Assembly (NCBI RefSeq): GCF_002343915.1
Contig: NZ_NETK01000001.1
Span: forward strand, 10,998,001-11,062,000
Reading direction: 5' to 3'
Source of the DNA: Nannocystis exedens
GTDB lineage: Bacteria; Myxococcota_A; Polyangia; Nannocystales; Nannocystaceae
Length of the DNA: 64,000 nucleotides
Position numbers and translations under genes: made by a program. Below are positions 28,194 to 35,887 of this stretch, one piece after another. The notes under the pieces were generated by a model. That model ran no database searches. It had not been told where the DNA came from and saw only the letters and a program-made list of their open reading frames with translations. Positions within the stretch are counted from its first letter, which is position 1. Every line of letters begins with the position of its first letter.

Positions 28194-29123
28194 TCACAGG
28201 CCGGCGAGATCGAGCGGCTGCGGCTTCAGCCGTGCGAGCGGATCGTCGGCTTGAACGGCGGTCAGGAGCTCGTGCGGCCGCACTTCGCGGACGTCCGGGG
28301 GCACGAGGCCCACGCTGCGGGCCAGGGCCGCGAGGACGCGCGCCGGCGGAGCGCCCGCCTCGCGCAGGGCGCCGAGATCGGGGGCCCCGTCGCGCTTGCT
28401 GAGCTTGGCGCCGCCGGCCCCGAGGATCAGCGGGACGTGGGCGAAGCGCGGCGCGGGCAGCTCGGGGTGGAGCGCGCGCAGGAGGTGGAGCTGACGCGGG
28501 GTGCTGTCGAGCAGATCGGCGCCGCGGACGATGTCGGTGACGCCCATGTCGGCGTCGTCGACGACGACGGCGAGCTGGTAGGCCCAGGCCCCGTCGCCGC
28601 GGCGCAGCACGAAGTCGCCGACGTCGCGGACGATGTCCTGGTGATGCTCGCCGCACAGGCGATCGACGAAGCCGACCTCGCCGGCGGGGACGCGCCAGCG
28701 GATCGCGGCCGGACGGCCGGGGTGCGACTGTCCGTTGCGACATGTCCCCGGGTACACTGGCTCCCCGGTCATGCTGGTGACCGGCAAGGCCCGCAGCTCG
28801 CGCCGGGTGCAGGTGCACGCGTAGACGTCGAGGCGCGCGAGCGCGGCGGCGTAGCGGTCGCCGCGCTCGGACTGGCGGTAGGGGCCGAACGGCCCGCCGA
28901 CGTCGGGACCCTCGTCCCAGTCGAGCCCGAGCCAGCGCAGGTCGAGCAACAGCCGGGCCTCGAACTCGGGCCGGGCACGCGTGAAGTCGACGTCCTCGAC
29001 GCGCATGACGAAGGCGCCGCCGCGCGCGCGGACGTCGAGCCACGCGAGCAGGGCGGTGCGCGCGTTGCCGAGGTGCAGCGGTCCGGTCGGGCTGGGGGCG
29101 TAGCGACCGCGGACGGCGCTCAT
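28194..29123 (-). CDS. gluQ: Glutamyl-Q tRNA(Asp) synthetase
   Basis: A 309-residue GluRS-like enzyme without an anticodon-binding domain, which charges glutamate onto queuosine 34 of tRNA(Asp). Class I signatures are RYAPSPTGPLHLGNARTAL near residue 7 and KLSKRDG near 240. The zinc ligands CTC near residue 101 and YPGTC near 122 distinguish GluQ from full GluRS. The zinc loop YPGTCRNGQSHPG is encoded by a 42-bp repeat cassette. ATG 29123 overlaps the stop of the upstream NTF2-like gene (ATGA). Length is typical for GluQ. Confidence 0.95.
   Translation of the reverse strand: MSAVRGRYAPSPTGPLHLGNARTALLAWLDVRARGGAFVMRVEDVDFTRARPEFEARLLLDLRWLGLDWDEGPDVGGPFGPYRQSERGDRYAAALARLDVYACTCTRRELRALPVTSMTGEPVYPGTCRNGQSHPGRPAAIRWRVPAGEVGFVDRLCGEHHQDIVRDVGDFVLRRGDGAWAYQLAVVVDDADMGVTDIVRGADLLDSTPRQLHLLRALHPELPAPRFAHVPLILGAGGAKLSKRDGAPDLGALREAGAPPARVLAALARSVGLVPPDVREVRPHELLTAVQADDPLARLKPQPLDLAGL
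28727..28768. repeat. 42-bp cassette at the zinc loop of gluQ
   Basis: Three units ACTGTCCGTTGCGA, CATGTCCCCGGGTA and CACTGGCTCCCCGG in exact register. They cover the codons of the last zinc ligand Cys and its neighbours. Confidence 0.75.
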
Positions 29124-29677
29124 GAACGAGGAAGATACGCCGCGGGGATCGGGCAGTCTTCGCGCTCGTCGGTCCAGAGGATCGTGAGGATCCACCAGCG
29201 ACGACCGTCGTGCCGCAGCTGGACGCTGTTGATCCCGCGGTAGAGCAGCTGATCGCCGCCGCCGTCGTCGGTCCGGCTCTCGTAGGTGGTGAAGACGTGG
29301 GCGATCCCGGCGAACACCTCGGTGCGGCGGAACAGCTCGCGCTCGACGAAGCTGCGCAGGCCCTGCTCGCTGATCCGCGTCTGCACCCGCTCGACGAACT
29401 CGGGGACGCTCATGTCGTCGATGTTGTTGGCGTGGACCTTGATCAGCCGGCCGTGCGGGACGCACAGGCTGGCCAGACGCTCGGCGTCGGGGCCGCGGCC
29501 CTCGGAGAAGGAGACCGAGGCGTACATGGCGCGGATGATGGCGTCGATCGAGTTGACGTCGTCGGCTCGCGCGGGCGGGTGCGTCGGCCAGGGGCCGGAG
29601 CCGGCCGCGAGCACCGCGGCGACGGACATGACAGCAGAGGACGAGGAGGACGAACTCGGGCCCGGATCGACAGGCAT
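29120..29677 (-). CDS. NTF2-like (SnoaL/DUF4440-type) protein
   Basis: A 185-residue protein with an N-terminal Ser-run (SSSSSSS) and a hydrophobic stretch SVAAVLAAGSG that may be a weak signal peptide. The body fits an NTF2-like alpha+beta barrel: SIDAIIRAMYASVSFSEG, LASLCVPHGRLIKV, EFVERVQTRI, RTEVFAGIAHVFTTYESR and GINSVQLRHDGRRWWILTILW. The closing Trp-rich strand is typical of DUF4440 proteins; no enzyme can be assigned. Start ATG 29677 lies 7 bp after TATAGT. The stop overlaps the gluQ start, so the two are co-transcribed. Confidence 0.78.
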   Translation of the reverse strand: MPVDPGPSSSSSSSAVMSVAAVLAAGSGPWPTHPPARADDVNSIDAIIRAMYASVSFSEGRGPDAERLASLCVPHGRLIKVHANNIDDMSVPEFVERVQTRISEQGLRSFVERELFRRTEVFAGIAHVFTTYESRTDDGGGDQLLYRGINSVQLRHDGRRWWILTILWTDEREDCPIPAAYLPRS

Positions 29678-29684
29678 ACCCTTC

Positions 29685-29690
29685 ACTATA
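29685..29690 (-). promoter_or_regulatory. -10 element, leaderless promoter of NTF2-like/gluQ operon
   Basis: Minus-strand TATAGT with a 7-nt gap to the ATG at 29677; no Shine-Dalgarno. Confidence 0.6.
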
Positions 29691-30093
29691 CCGGAGCGAG
29701 GACGCGCGCAAAGGGGCCCGCAGGCCACGTCGGCGCGCCCCGGCGGCAAACCGGCCGCAGCGGCCCACGGCGAGGTGGACGGCGCTCGAACGAAGTTCAC
29801 ATCGCTCGCGCAGGTCGCGGGTCCGCGCCCCCGGAAGCTCCGTGCGCGCGCAGCGGCCCCGCAGCCGCCGGTGCGATGGGTCACGGGCGCGACACGCGGT
29901 GCGGGTCCGATCGCGCATGCCCGCAGGGGCAGGTCCGTTCGGGCATGTCTTTCGGGTCATGTACGAAGGACCTTCGCGCGCGACGCGATGGCTCGTGTCG
30001 TCGGCGCTGCGAGCGGTGCGCCGGCGGAGAGGGTCCGGAGCGGTGGTTCCCCGACCGGTTCGATCGGGCAGGACGGCGCGGCGAGCGGGGGTG
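29691..30093. other. Intergenic region with repeat array
   Basis: About 400 bp without a supportable gene. A 14-bp array occupies 29916-29971; the rest is GC-rich with no clear signals. Confidence 0.45.
29916..29971. repeat. Four 14-bp repeat units
   Basis: CATGCCCGCAGGGG, CAGGTCCGTTCGGG, CATGTCTTTCGGGT and CATGTACGAAGGAC in exact register, about 120 bp past the stop of the lipoprotein gene at 30094. Confidence 0.88.
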
Positions 30094-30987
30094 TCAGGGC
30101 GGCGCGGCGTCGAGGGCGACGCGATCGGGCCAGGCGCGGAGGGTCCGCGGGGCGCTGGCGGCGTCGCCGGCGAGCAGGCCGCGGCCGGCGAGGACGACGC
30201 GGATCGGGGCGGGCTCGAGGCGGGCCAGCGCCTGGCCCGGGGTCTCGCGGCGGCGGCGGTCGCCGAGGTCGGGCGGGCCGGCCTGGCCTTCGAGCCAGCG
30301 GCGCACCTTGCCGCCGGCGCCGGCGGGGACGAGGGCCAGGCGATCGTCGGCGAGGAACACGACGTCGTGGGGGAAGCCGCGCGCGGGGTCGGGCTCGGCC
30401 AGCGGTCCGGCAGCAGTGGTGCGACTGGTGACGCCCCAGGCGCGCGCGAGCACGGCCTGCAGGGCGGCGAGGTCGCAGCGGACGCGGACGAGCCAGACGA
30501 CGGCGCCGGCGGGATCGTGGAGGAGCAGCAGCTCGCGGGGGGTCAGCGCGGCGTCGCGGAGCTGGCGGCGGAGGATCTGCAACTGCGTGCCGACGAAGCC
30601 GAGGCCGAGCGCGGCGACCACCGGCATGCCCGGAGCGGTGGCGCTGGCGCGCGCGAGCTCGGCGGCGGCCTCGTCGACGCCGGGGTCGCCGAGATCGAAC
30701 AGGGCGGCGACCCGGGCGTCGGCGGGGATCCACTCGAGGTCGCCGAGCGGGTCCTGAACTTCCGGGCATGTCTGCTTCGACATGTCTGGAGGAGCCTGTC
30801 TGTTCGGACCTGTCGCTTCGGGCATGGCCGAAGGCGCCGGTTGCCCGGCCGGCCGGGAGTCGACGGGCGGGCTGCCGCAAGCGGCGAGCGCGAGGAACAG
30901 GGCGCGCGGGGCCGCTCGACGGGGCTTTCGCGCGCTGGCGGGGGGCTCGCGCGCGGGGGGCGAGGCGGGTCCGAGCGCAGGGCTCAC
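30094..30987 (-). CDS. Lipoprotein, paralogue of next gene
   Basis: A 297-residue lipoprotein, function unknown. GTG 30987 is the only in-frame start that includes the hydrophobic leader ALFLALAAC; the n-region is long and basic (ARKPRRAAPRAL). After the lipobox comes a tether whose residues MPEATGPNRQAPPDMSKQTCPE are encoded by five 14-bp units (30767-30836). The body includes EWIPADARVAALFDLGDPG, LLLLHDPAGAVVWLVRVRCD and HDVVFLADDRLALVPAG. The last motif matches LVFLADDLIGAFSL in the upstream gene, so the two are probably diverged duplicates in one operon. Not recognised. Confidence 0.68.
   Translation of the reverse strand: MSPALGPASPPAREPPASARKPRRAAPRALFLALAACGSPPVDSRPAGQPAPSAMPEATGPNRQAPPDMSKQTCPEVQDPLGDLEWIPADARVAALFDLGDPGVDEAAAELARASATAPGMPVVAALGLGFVGTQLQILRRQLRDAALTPRELLLLHDPAGAVVWLVRVRCDLAALQAVLARAWGVTSRTTAAGPLAEPDPARGFPHDVVFLADDRLALVPAGAGGKVRRWLEGQAGPPDLGDRRRRETPGQALARLEPAPIRVVLAGRGLLAGDAASAPRTLRAWPDRVALDAAPP
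30767..30836. repeat. Five 14-bp units in a lipoprotein tether
   Basis: CATGTCTGCTTCGA, CATGTCTGGAGGAG, CCTGTCTGTTCGGA, CCTGTCGCTTCGGG and CATGGCCGAAGGCG in exact register, encoding the region just after the lipobox. Confidence 0.88.
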
Positions 30988-31031
30988 TCTCGGCTCGCTC
31001 GCGGCGCGCGAGCGAGGTCCGGGCCCGGGCC

Positions 31032-32108
31032 TCACCCGCCGCCTCCGCGGCGCAGGGGGGCGAGGTCGTCGGCGGCGAGCTGGAGGCGGCCGCGGACGAT
31101 CGGGCCGTCCTGGGTGTAGGCGACGGCCTTGTAGAGGTCGCGCAGGACGTCGGTGGCGGCGCCGGCGGGGACGCGGGCCTCGAGGGCCGCCGCGGCCTCG
31201 GCGACGTCGCCCAGCGGCTGGAGGATGACCTCGCCGTCGATGCCGGCGGCGGCGTGGCGGGGCAGCGAGCGCGAGCCGTCGGCCTCGACGAGGCGGCGCA
31301 GCGACAGCTTGGCGACCCCGACGTCGTCGCTGAGGTCGAAGTGGAGCATGGCGCCCTGGACGTACAGCTCGAGGAGGAGGGCAGGGTCGGCGGCGACGAC
31401 CTCGCCGATCGTGCGCGTGAGCTCGGACGGCGGCAGGTCGCGGGCGGCGGTCAGGGGGCTGAGGCCGTTGCCGATCTCGGTGAGCGAGAAGGCGCCGATC
31501 AGATCGTCGGCGAGGAACACCAGCCGCCACGGGAACACCAGGTCGGGCGCGAGGCCGGGGGCGCTGCCGGCGGGGGCCTCGGGCGCGGTCGGGCCGGGGG
31601 TCCATACGGCGAGGCCCTCGACGGTCTCGACCTCCATGCCGCCGGTGCGCAGCCAGGCCTCGACGTCGGCCCGCGGCGCGAGCAGCCGGCGCACGAGGTA
31701 GGGGCCGCGCGCGAGCACCGGCTGCATGACGACGAGGTCGCGCGCGAGCCACTGCTCCGGCGGCGGGGCGGCCGGACCGATCAGCGCGGCGAGGCCGGAC
31801 TCGAGGCTCAGCGGGGCGCGCAGGAGGGCCAGCGCGCGCGGGGGCAGGGCGAACAGCTCGCCGAGCGCCTCGGGCTCGAGGTCGGCGGGGAGCCGCATGT
31901 AGGCCACGGCCGGCGAGTCGGGGTCGAGCCAGGCGAGGACGCGCCGCTCGTCGGGGGTCGCGGGCGCGGGCGGCTCGACGGCGGCGGCGGAAGTCTGCGG
32001 CGCGGGCTCGGTCGCGGGCTCGGCGGCCGGGCGCTCGGGCTCGGAGCGGCCGCAGGCGGCGAGGAGGAGGCCGAGGACGAGGGCGCGCGCGCACGGCCGC
32101 TGCGACAC
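31032..32108 (-). CDS. Lipoprotein, unknown function
   Basis: A ~358-residue lipoprotein. GTG 32108 gives a normal 19-residue leader ending in LLLAAC; ATG 32159 in frame would add 17 residues (SQRPSAPPVPHVLSLA) encoded by repeat-like units, so the shorter start is preferred. The tether is Pro/Ala/Glu-rich. The body has SPAVAYMRLPADLEPEALGE, ARDLVVMQPVLARGPYLVRR, LVFLADDLIGAFSLTEIGNG and VILQPLGDVAEAAAALEARV. It shares the FLADD segment and general layout with the gene at 30094. No known domain recognised; probably envelope-located. Confidence 0.68.
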   Translation of the reverse strand: MSQRPCARALVLGLLLAACGRSEPERPAAEPATEPAPQTSAAAVEPPAPATPDERRVLAWLDPDSPAVAYMRLPADLEPEALGELFALPPRALALLRAPLSLESGLAALIGPAAPPPEQWLARDLVVMQPVLARGPYLVRRLLAPRADVEAWLRTGGMEVETVEGLAVWTPGPTAPEAPAGSAPGLAPDLVFPWRLVFLADDLIGAFSLTEIGNGLSPLTAARDLPPSELTRTIGEVVAADPALLLELYVQGAMLHFDLSDDVGVAKLSLRRLVEADGSRSLPRHAAAGIDGEVILQPLGDVAEAAAALEARVPAGAATDVLRDLYKAVAYTQDGPIVRGRLQLAADDLAPLRRGGGG

Positions 32109-32237
32109 GGCGAGGGACAGGACGTGAGGGACAGGCGGGGCGGATGGCCGCTGCGACATGGCGCGAGAGACAGGTGAGGATGGTGCGCGGATCAGGCCGC
32201 AGGGGGCGAGCGGGGCGCATGGGGCTGGCGCCGAGGA

Positions 32238-32321
32238 CCTGTCACTGAAGACATGGTCCTTCGCACCTGCAGCATCGGACATGCCCTTCGGGGCATGTCG
32301 CTCGAGCCATGACTGGAGAGT
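32238..32321. repeat. Six 14-bp units ending at the NUDIX stop codon
   Basis: CCTGTCACTGAAGA, CATGGTCCTTCGCA, CCTGCAGCATCGGA, CATGCCCTTCGGGG, CATGTCGCTCGAGC and CATGACTGGAGAGT, all in register. The last base coincides with the end of the NUDIX gene at 32321. Confidence 0.9.
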
Positions 32322-33037
32322 CAGCACGGGCGCCAGGTCCTCCCGGCGCGGACGAGGCGGTGGGGCAGGTCGGCGACGCGGGCCGGGGCGGGGACGCCGT
32401 CGCCGGGCAGGTCGGGGTAGGCGGGGTCGTGGGGGAGGACGACGACGAGGCGGGCCTCGCCGGTGGCGTCGGGCTGAAGGAGGCCCTTGGGGAGGATCGG
32501 CTGGTGGACGGCGGCGGTGGGGAGGCCGACCAGGCCGGCGCGGCGCTCGTCGGCCAGGCGCATGAGGGTGCAGAGCGTCGGCGGCGGGAGGTCGACCTCC
32601 TCGCGGGCCCAGGCGGCCAGGATCTCCGCCGGGGTGGCCCAGCGGCCCTCGTGGGTCTCGTGGCCGTCGGCGGCGGCGTCCTCGGCCTCGCCCTCGGCCA
32701 GGCGGGCCAGGTAGAAGCGGGCGAAGTAGCGGCGCGGCTCGGCGGCGGGGGTCAGCCAGGTGTCGAACCAGTGGAGGTCGTGGGCGTCGAGGACGACGCC
32801 GGCCTCCTCCCGGCACTCGCGGCGGGCCGCGGCGTCGAAGGCCGCGTCGCTGCCCTCCGGGCCGTCGCCCGGGTCGACCGCGCCGCCCGGGAAGACCAGG
32901 GTGTCGGGCATGAACGGGCTCTTGGCGCTGCGCCGCAGCATGAAGACCTGGGGGTCGCCGGCTGCGCGCTCGCGCAGGAGGACGACGGTGGCGGCGAGCC
33001 GCACCCCCGCGAGGCGGCCAGGGTCGGTGAGCGTCAT
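32321..33037 (-). CDS. NUDIX hydrolase, NUDT19-like
   Basis: A 238-residue NUDIX protein. The Nudix box is stretched as in NUDT7/NUDT19-type enzymes: GGAVDPGDG, an insertion, then AARRECREEAGV near residues 50-80 with the catalytic REXXEE. The N-terminus AATVVLLRERAAGDPQVFMLRR and PFMPDTLVFPGG are typical of this subgroup, which hydrolyses CoA or nucleotide diphosphates. The mid part EGRWATPAEILAAW and the C-terminal segment with Pro-rich strands fit. Start ATG 33037 follows TAGTCT by 9 bp. It is divergent from the histidine kinase gene. Confidence 0.88.
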   Translation of the reverse strand: MTLTDPGRLAGVRLAATVVLLRERAAGDPQVFMLRRSAKSPFMPDTLVFPGGAVDPGDGPEGSDAAFDAAARRECREEAGVVLDAHDLHWFDTWLTPAAEPRRYFARFYLARLAEGEAEDAAADGHETHEGRWATPAEILAAWAREEVDLPPPTLCTLMRLADERRAGLVGLPTAAVHQPILPKGLLQPDATGEARLVVVLPHDPAYPDLPGDGVPAPARVADLPHRLVRAGRTWRPC

Positions 33038-33046
33038 CGGCGCGGC

Positions 33047-33052
33047 AGACTA
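33047..33052 (-). promoter_or_regulatory. -10 element before NUDIX gene
   Basis: Minus-strand TAGTCT with a 9-nt gap to the ATG at 33037; near-leaderless arrangement. Confidence 0.45.
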
Positions 33053-33142
33053 GCAGGCGTGACGGAGGGGCGCGAGACGGCGCCGCGCGTTTTCGACCTC
33101 GGGCACCGGCCGGGGAATTTTGCTAAGCATGCCGCCTCACTC

Positions 33143-35887
33143 GTGGGCCAGGGCTCCAAGACCTCCTCGCTGCCGCGCCTCGGCGACGCCGAAGCGACGG
33201 TCCGTCTCAGCACCGACGGCGCGCTCGGCGCCTACAGCGAGATCGTCGCGGCCCTGGCCATGCCGGCGGCCGTGCTGACCCCCGCGGGCCTGATCCTCGC
33301 CGCGAACCCCGGTCTCGCCGAGGGCCTCGCCGCCGCGGACCTCAGCGGCGAGCCGTTCCTCGCCTACATCGCGCGCGCCAGCGAGCGCAGCGCGTTCGGG
33401 CGCGCCTTCACCGGCCTGCGCGGGCGATCCGCGGGGCACCACTTCTCGCTCGAGCTGACGCTGGTGCCGGGCCGCGGCCGGGCGTGGCCGTGCGCGGTGC
33501 GGGCCAGCAAGCTCGCCAGCGACAACGTCCTGCTCACCTTCACCGCGCCCGAGCGCTCGCAGACGCCCGACGTCGGCCGCGCGCTCGCCCGCTGCCTCGA
33601 GGCGCTCGACCAGGGGCTCTTGCTGCTCGACGGCGCGGGGATGATCGTCCACGCCAACCCGGCCGCGCGGGCGCTGTTCGCCGGCGACGTCCGCGGGCGC
33701 GTCCGGCCTGGCGCCGAGGACATGTCGGAACAGACATTGCTTCGAGACCAGGAGGGCGAGGCCGGCGCGCCGGACCGGCGACCCTCGGACGCGGGCGAGC
33801 GGGCTGGTGCGGACCGGAGCGACGACGGGGCGTCGCGCAGCGGGGCGTCGCCGGCGGGCGCGGACGCCCCGGGGGCGGGCGAGGCGAGGGCGCGCGCGTC
33901 CGTACGGGGCGACGGGCCGGGCGCGGCGACGCGGGCGCGAGCGGGCGCGGAGGACATGTCCGCTCGGACCTGGCCTGGGGGACAGGAGGGCTCCGGCCGG
34001 AGCGAGCCGCGCCCAGCCGCGGGGGCCGAGCGAGCGGCGCCGCCGGTGCGATCTCGACAGGGCGCGGAGGACATGTCCGGGAGGCCCTGGCCTTCGGGAC
34101 AGGACTCGGAGGCCAGGAGCGGGCCGCACCTGGGCGGGCGCAGCCTGCTCGAGCTGGCGGAGCCGGCGGCCGGGCGGGCGCTCAGCGAGGCGCTGACGCA
34201 GGCGCGGGTCGGCAACTGGCACGGCGAGATCGAGCTGCGCCGGCTCGACGGGGCGCCGCTGCCGGTCGAGCTGTCGCTGGCGGGCGGGCGCGAGGAGGGG
34301 GCGCCGACGGTGGCGCTGCTCCGCGACCTCCGCGAGCGCCGGCAGCAGGACTTCGAGGATCGCCTGCTGGCCCAGGTCGACCGCCTGCTGGTGTCGACGG
34401 CCCGGCCGCACGACAACGTCGCCGCGGCCTGCGGGGCGATCATGGACTCGCTCGGGTTCACCCGCGGGGTGGTGCTGGCGCGGGTCGGCGAGGGCTGGCA
34501 GCGGTGGACGCTGCGGACGGGCTGCGCGCCGCGGGTGTCGACGCTGCCGGCCGAGGGCGATCCGCCGGCGACGTGGGGCAGCGGGCCGGCGGTGGTCGAG
34601 ATCGACGCGTCGGAGCCGACGCACCGGCGATGGTTCGGCGACCTCGAGGGCCGGCGCCACGCGCTCCGCCTGGCGCTCGGCGCCAACCCCCGCGTGGCCG
34701 GGTTCTTCGTGCTGGCCGGCGCCGGGCCGCGCGACGCGCCGCCGCTGCGGCTGCTGGCGCTGCTCGCTCCGCAGCTGGCGCTCGGGCTCGAGGGCGGACG
34801 GCTGATGCTCGAGACCGAGGCGCTGGCGGCGTACCAGGCGCTGCTGCTCGACCAGACCAGCGTGCTGATCAACTCGATCGACGCGGCCGGGCGGGTGGTC
34901 ACGTGGAACCGCGCCAGTCAGCAGCTGCTCGGGATCTCGGCGGAGGCGGCGCGCGGGCGCAAGTTCGGGGTCGAGGTCGCGCGCCTGGCCGAACCTGCCC
35001 GATGGGACAGCCTGTGGGCGAGCCTGCGAAAGGACGGCGCGATCGCCACCGAGGTCGCGGTGCTGGCCGAGGGCGGGAAGGAGATCCCGCTGCACCTCGA
35101 GGGCCGGCTGCTGCGCGGGGCCGACGATCCGGGCGCCGGCGCGGTGCTCGTCGCGCTCGACCTGCGGCGGCGCCGGGCGCTCGAAGACCAGGTGCTGCGC
35201 ACGCAAAAGCTGGCCGCGGTCGGCCTGTTGGCGGCGGGGATCGCCCACGAGATCAACAACCCGCTCAGCGGCGTGGTCGGCTACAGCCGGCTCCTGCTCG
35301 AGAAGCCGCTCGACCCGAACGTGCGCGAGAAGGTCGAGAAGATCGCGGCCAGCGGCGAGCGTTGCCGCAAGATCGTCGAGGGCGTGCTGCTGTTCTCGCG
35401 CCAGCGCGAGGGCGGCAAGCGCCGGCTGGTCGACCTCAGCGGGCTCATCGACCGCGTGATCGGCATCGGCGAGTACCAGTGGCGGATGCACAACGTCCGG
35501 ATCCTGCGCTCCGGGCTGCAGGCGGCGATGGTCGTCGGGGACGCCGACCAGCTCGAGCAGGTGCTCCTCAACCTGCTGTCGAACGCGGTCGACGCCATGC
35601 CCCGCGGCGGCCGGATCCGCATCCGCCTCGATCGAGAAGACGGGCGCGTGGTGGTCGAAATCGCCGACGAGGGCTGCGGGATCGCCCCGGAGATCCTCGA
35701 CCGCATCTTCGACCCGTTCTTCAGCACCAAGGACATCGGCAAGGGCACCGGCCTCGGGCTTGCGATCTCCTACGGAATCATCAAAGACCACGGAGGTGAT
35801 ATCCTCGTGCGGTCGCAGCCCGGGCTGGGTACGACCTTCACGATCCACCTCCCGGACGCCCCCGAAGGGGGGCCCACCAGCGTATGA
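33143..35887 (+). CDS. Multi-PAS sensor histidine kinase with split PAS domain
   Basis: A ~914-residue hybrid-free sensor kinase with no membrane helix. Domains in order: PAS (about 20-130), a second PAS starting at EALDQGLLLLDGAGMIVHAN near 155, an inserted ~140-residue low-complexity block (about 188-330), the remainder of that PAS (GRSLLELAEPAAGRAL to ALLRDLRER), a GAF-like region (~420-560), a third PAS (QTSVLINSIDAAGRVVTWN), HisKA with the phospho-His in GIAHEINNPLSGVVGYS near 700, and HATPase with NLLSNAVDAM, DEGCGI and GKGTGLGLAISYGI. Start GTG 33143 is preceded by an AT-rich TTTTGCTAAGCAT; GTG 33059 is an alternative. The stop overlaps the regulator gene (ATGA). Confidence 0.9.
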   Translation: MGQGSKTSSLPRLGDAEATVRLSTDGALGAYSEIVAALAMPAAVLTPAGLILAANPGLAEGLAAADLSGEPFLAYIARASERSAFGRAFTGLRGRSAGHHFSLELTLVPGRGRAWPCAVRASKLASDNVLLTFTAPERSQTPDVGRALARCLEALDQGLLLLDGAGMIVHANPAARALFAGDVRGRVRPGAEDMSEQTLLRDQEGEAGAPDRRPSDAGERAGADRSDDGASRSGASPAGADAPGAGEARARASVRGDGPGAATRARAGAEDMSARTWPGGQEGSGRSEPRPAAGAERAAPPVRSRQGAEDMSGRPWPSGQDSEARSGPHLGGRSLLELAEPAAGRALSEALTQARVGNWHGEIELRRLDGAPLPVELSLAGGREEGAPTVALLRDLRERRQQDFEDRLLAQVDRLLVSTARPHDNVAAACGAIMDSLGFTRGVVLARVGEGWQRWTLRTGCAPRVSTLPAEGDPPATWGSGPAVVEIDASEPTHRRWFGDLEGRRHALRLALGANPRVAGFFVLAGAGPRDAPPLRLLALLAPQLALGLEGGRLMLETEALAAYQALLLDQTSVLINSIDAAGRVVTWNRASQQLLGISAEAARGRKFGVEVARLAEPARWDSLWASLRKDGAIATEVAVLAEGGKEIPLHLEGRLLRGADDPGAGAVLVALDLRRRRALEDQVLRTQKLAAVGLLAAGIAHEINNPLSGVVGYSRLLLEKPLDPNVREKVEKIAASGERCRKIVEGVLLFSRQREGGKRRLVDLSGLIDRVIGIGEYQWRMHNVRILRSGLQAAMVVGDADQLEQVLLNLLSNAVDAMPRGGRIRIRLDREDGRVVVEIADEGCGIAPEILDRIFDPFFSTKDIGKGTGLGLAISYGIIKDHGGDILVRSQPGLGTTFTIHLPDAPEGGPTSV
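33721..34113. repeat. Three 42-bp repeat cassettes inserted in a PAS domain
   Basis: Cassettes at 33721-33762, 33955-33996 and 34072-34113, each three 14-bp units, e.g. CATGTCCGCTCGGA, CCTGGCCTGGGGGA, CAGGAGGGCTCCGG. Each is preceded by GCNGAGGA and encodes AEDMS...Q; the sequence between them is Arg/Ala/Gly/Asp low complexity. Confidence 0.85.
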
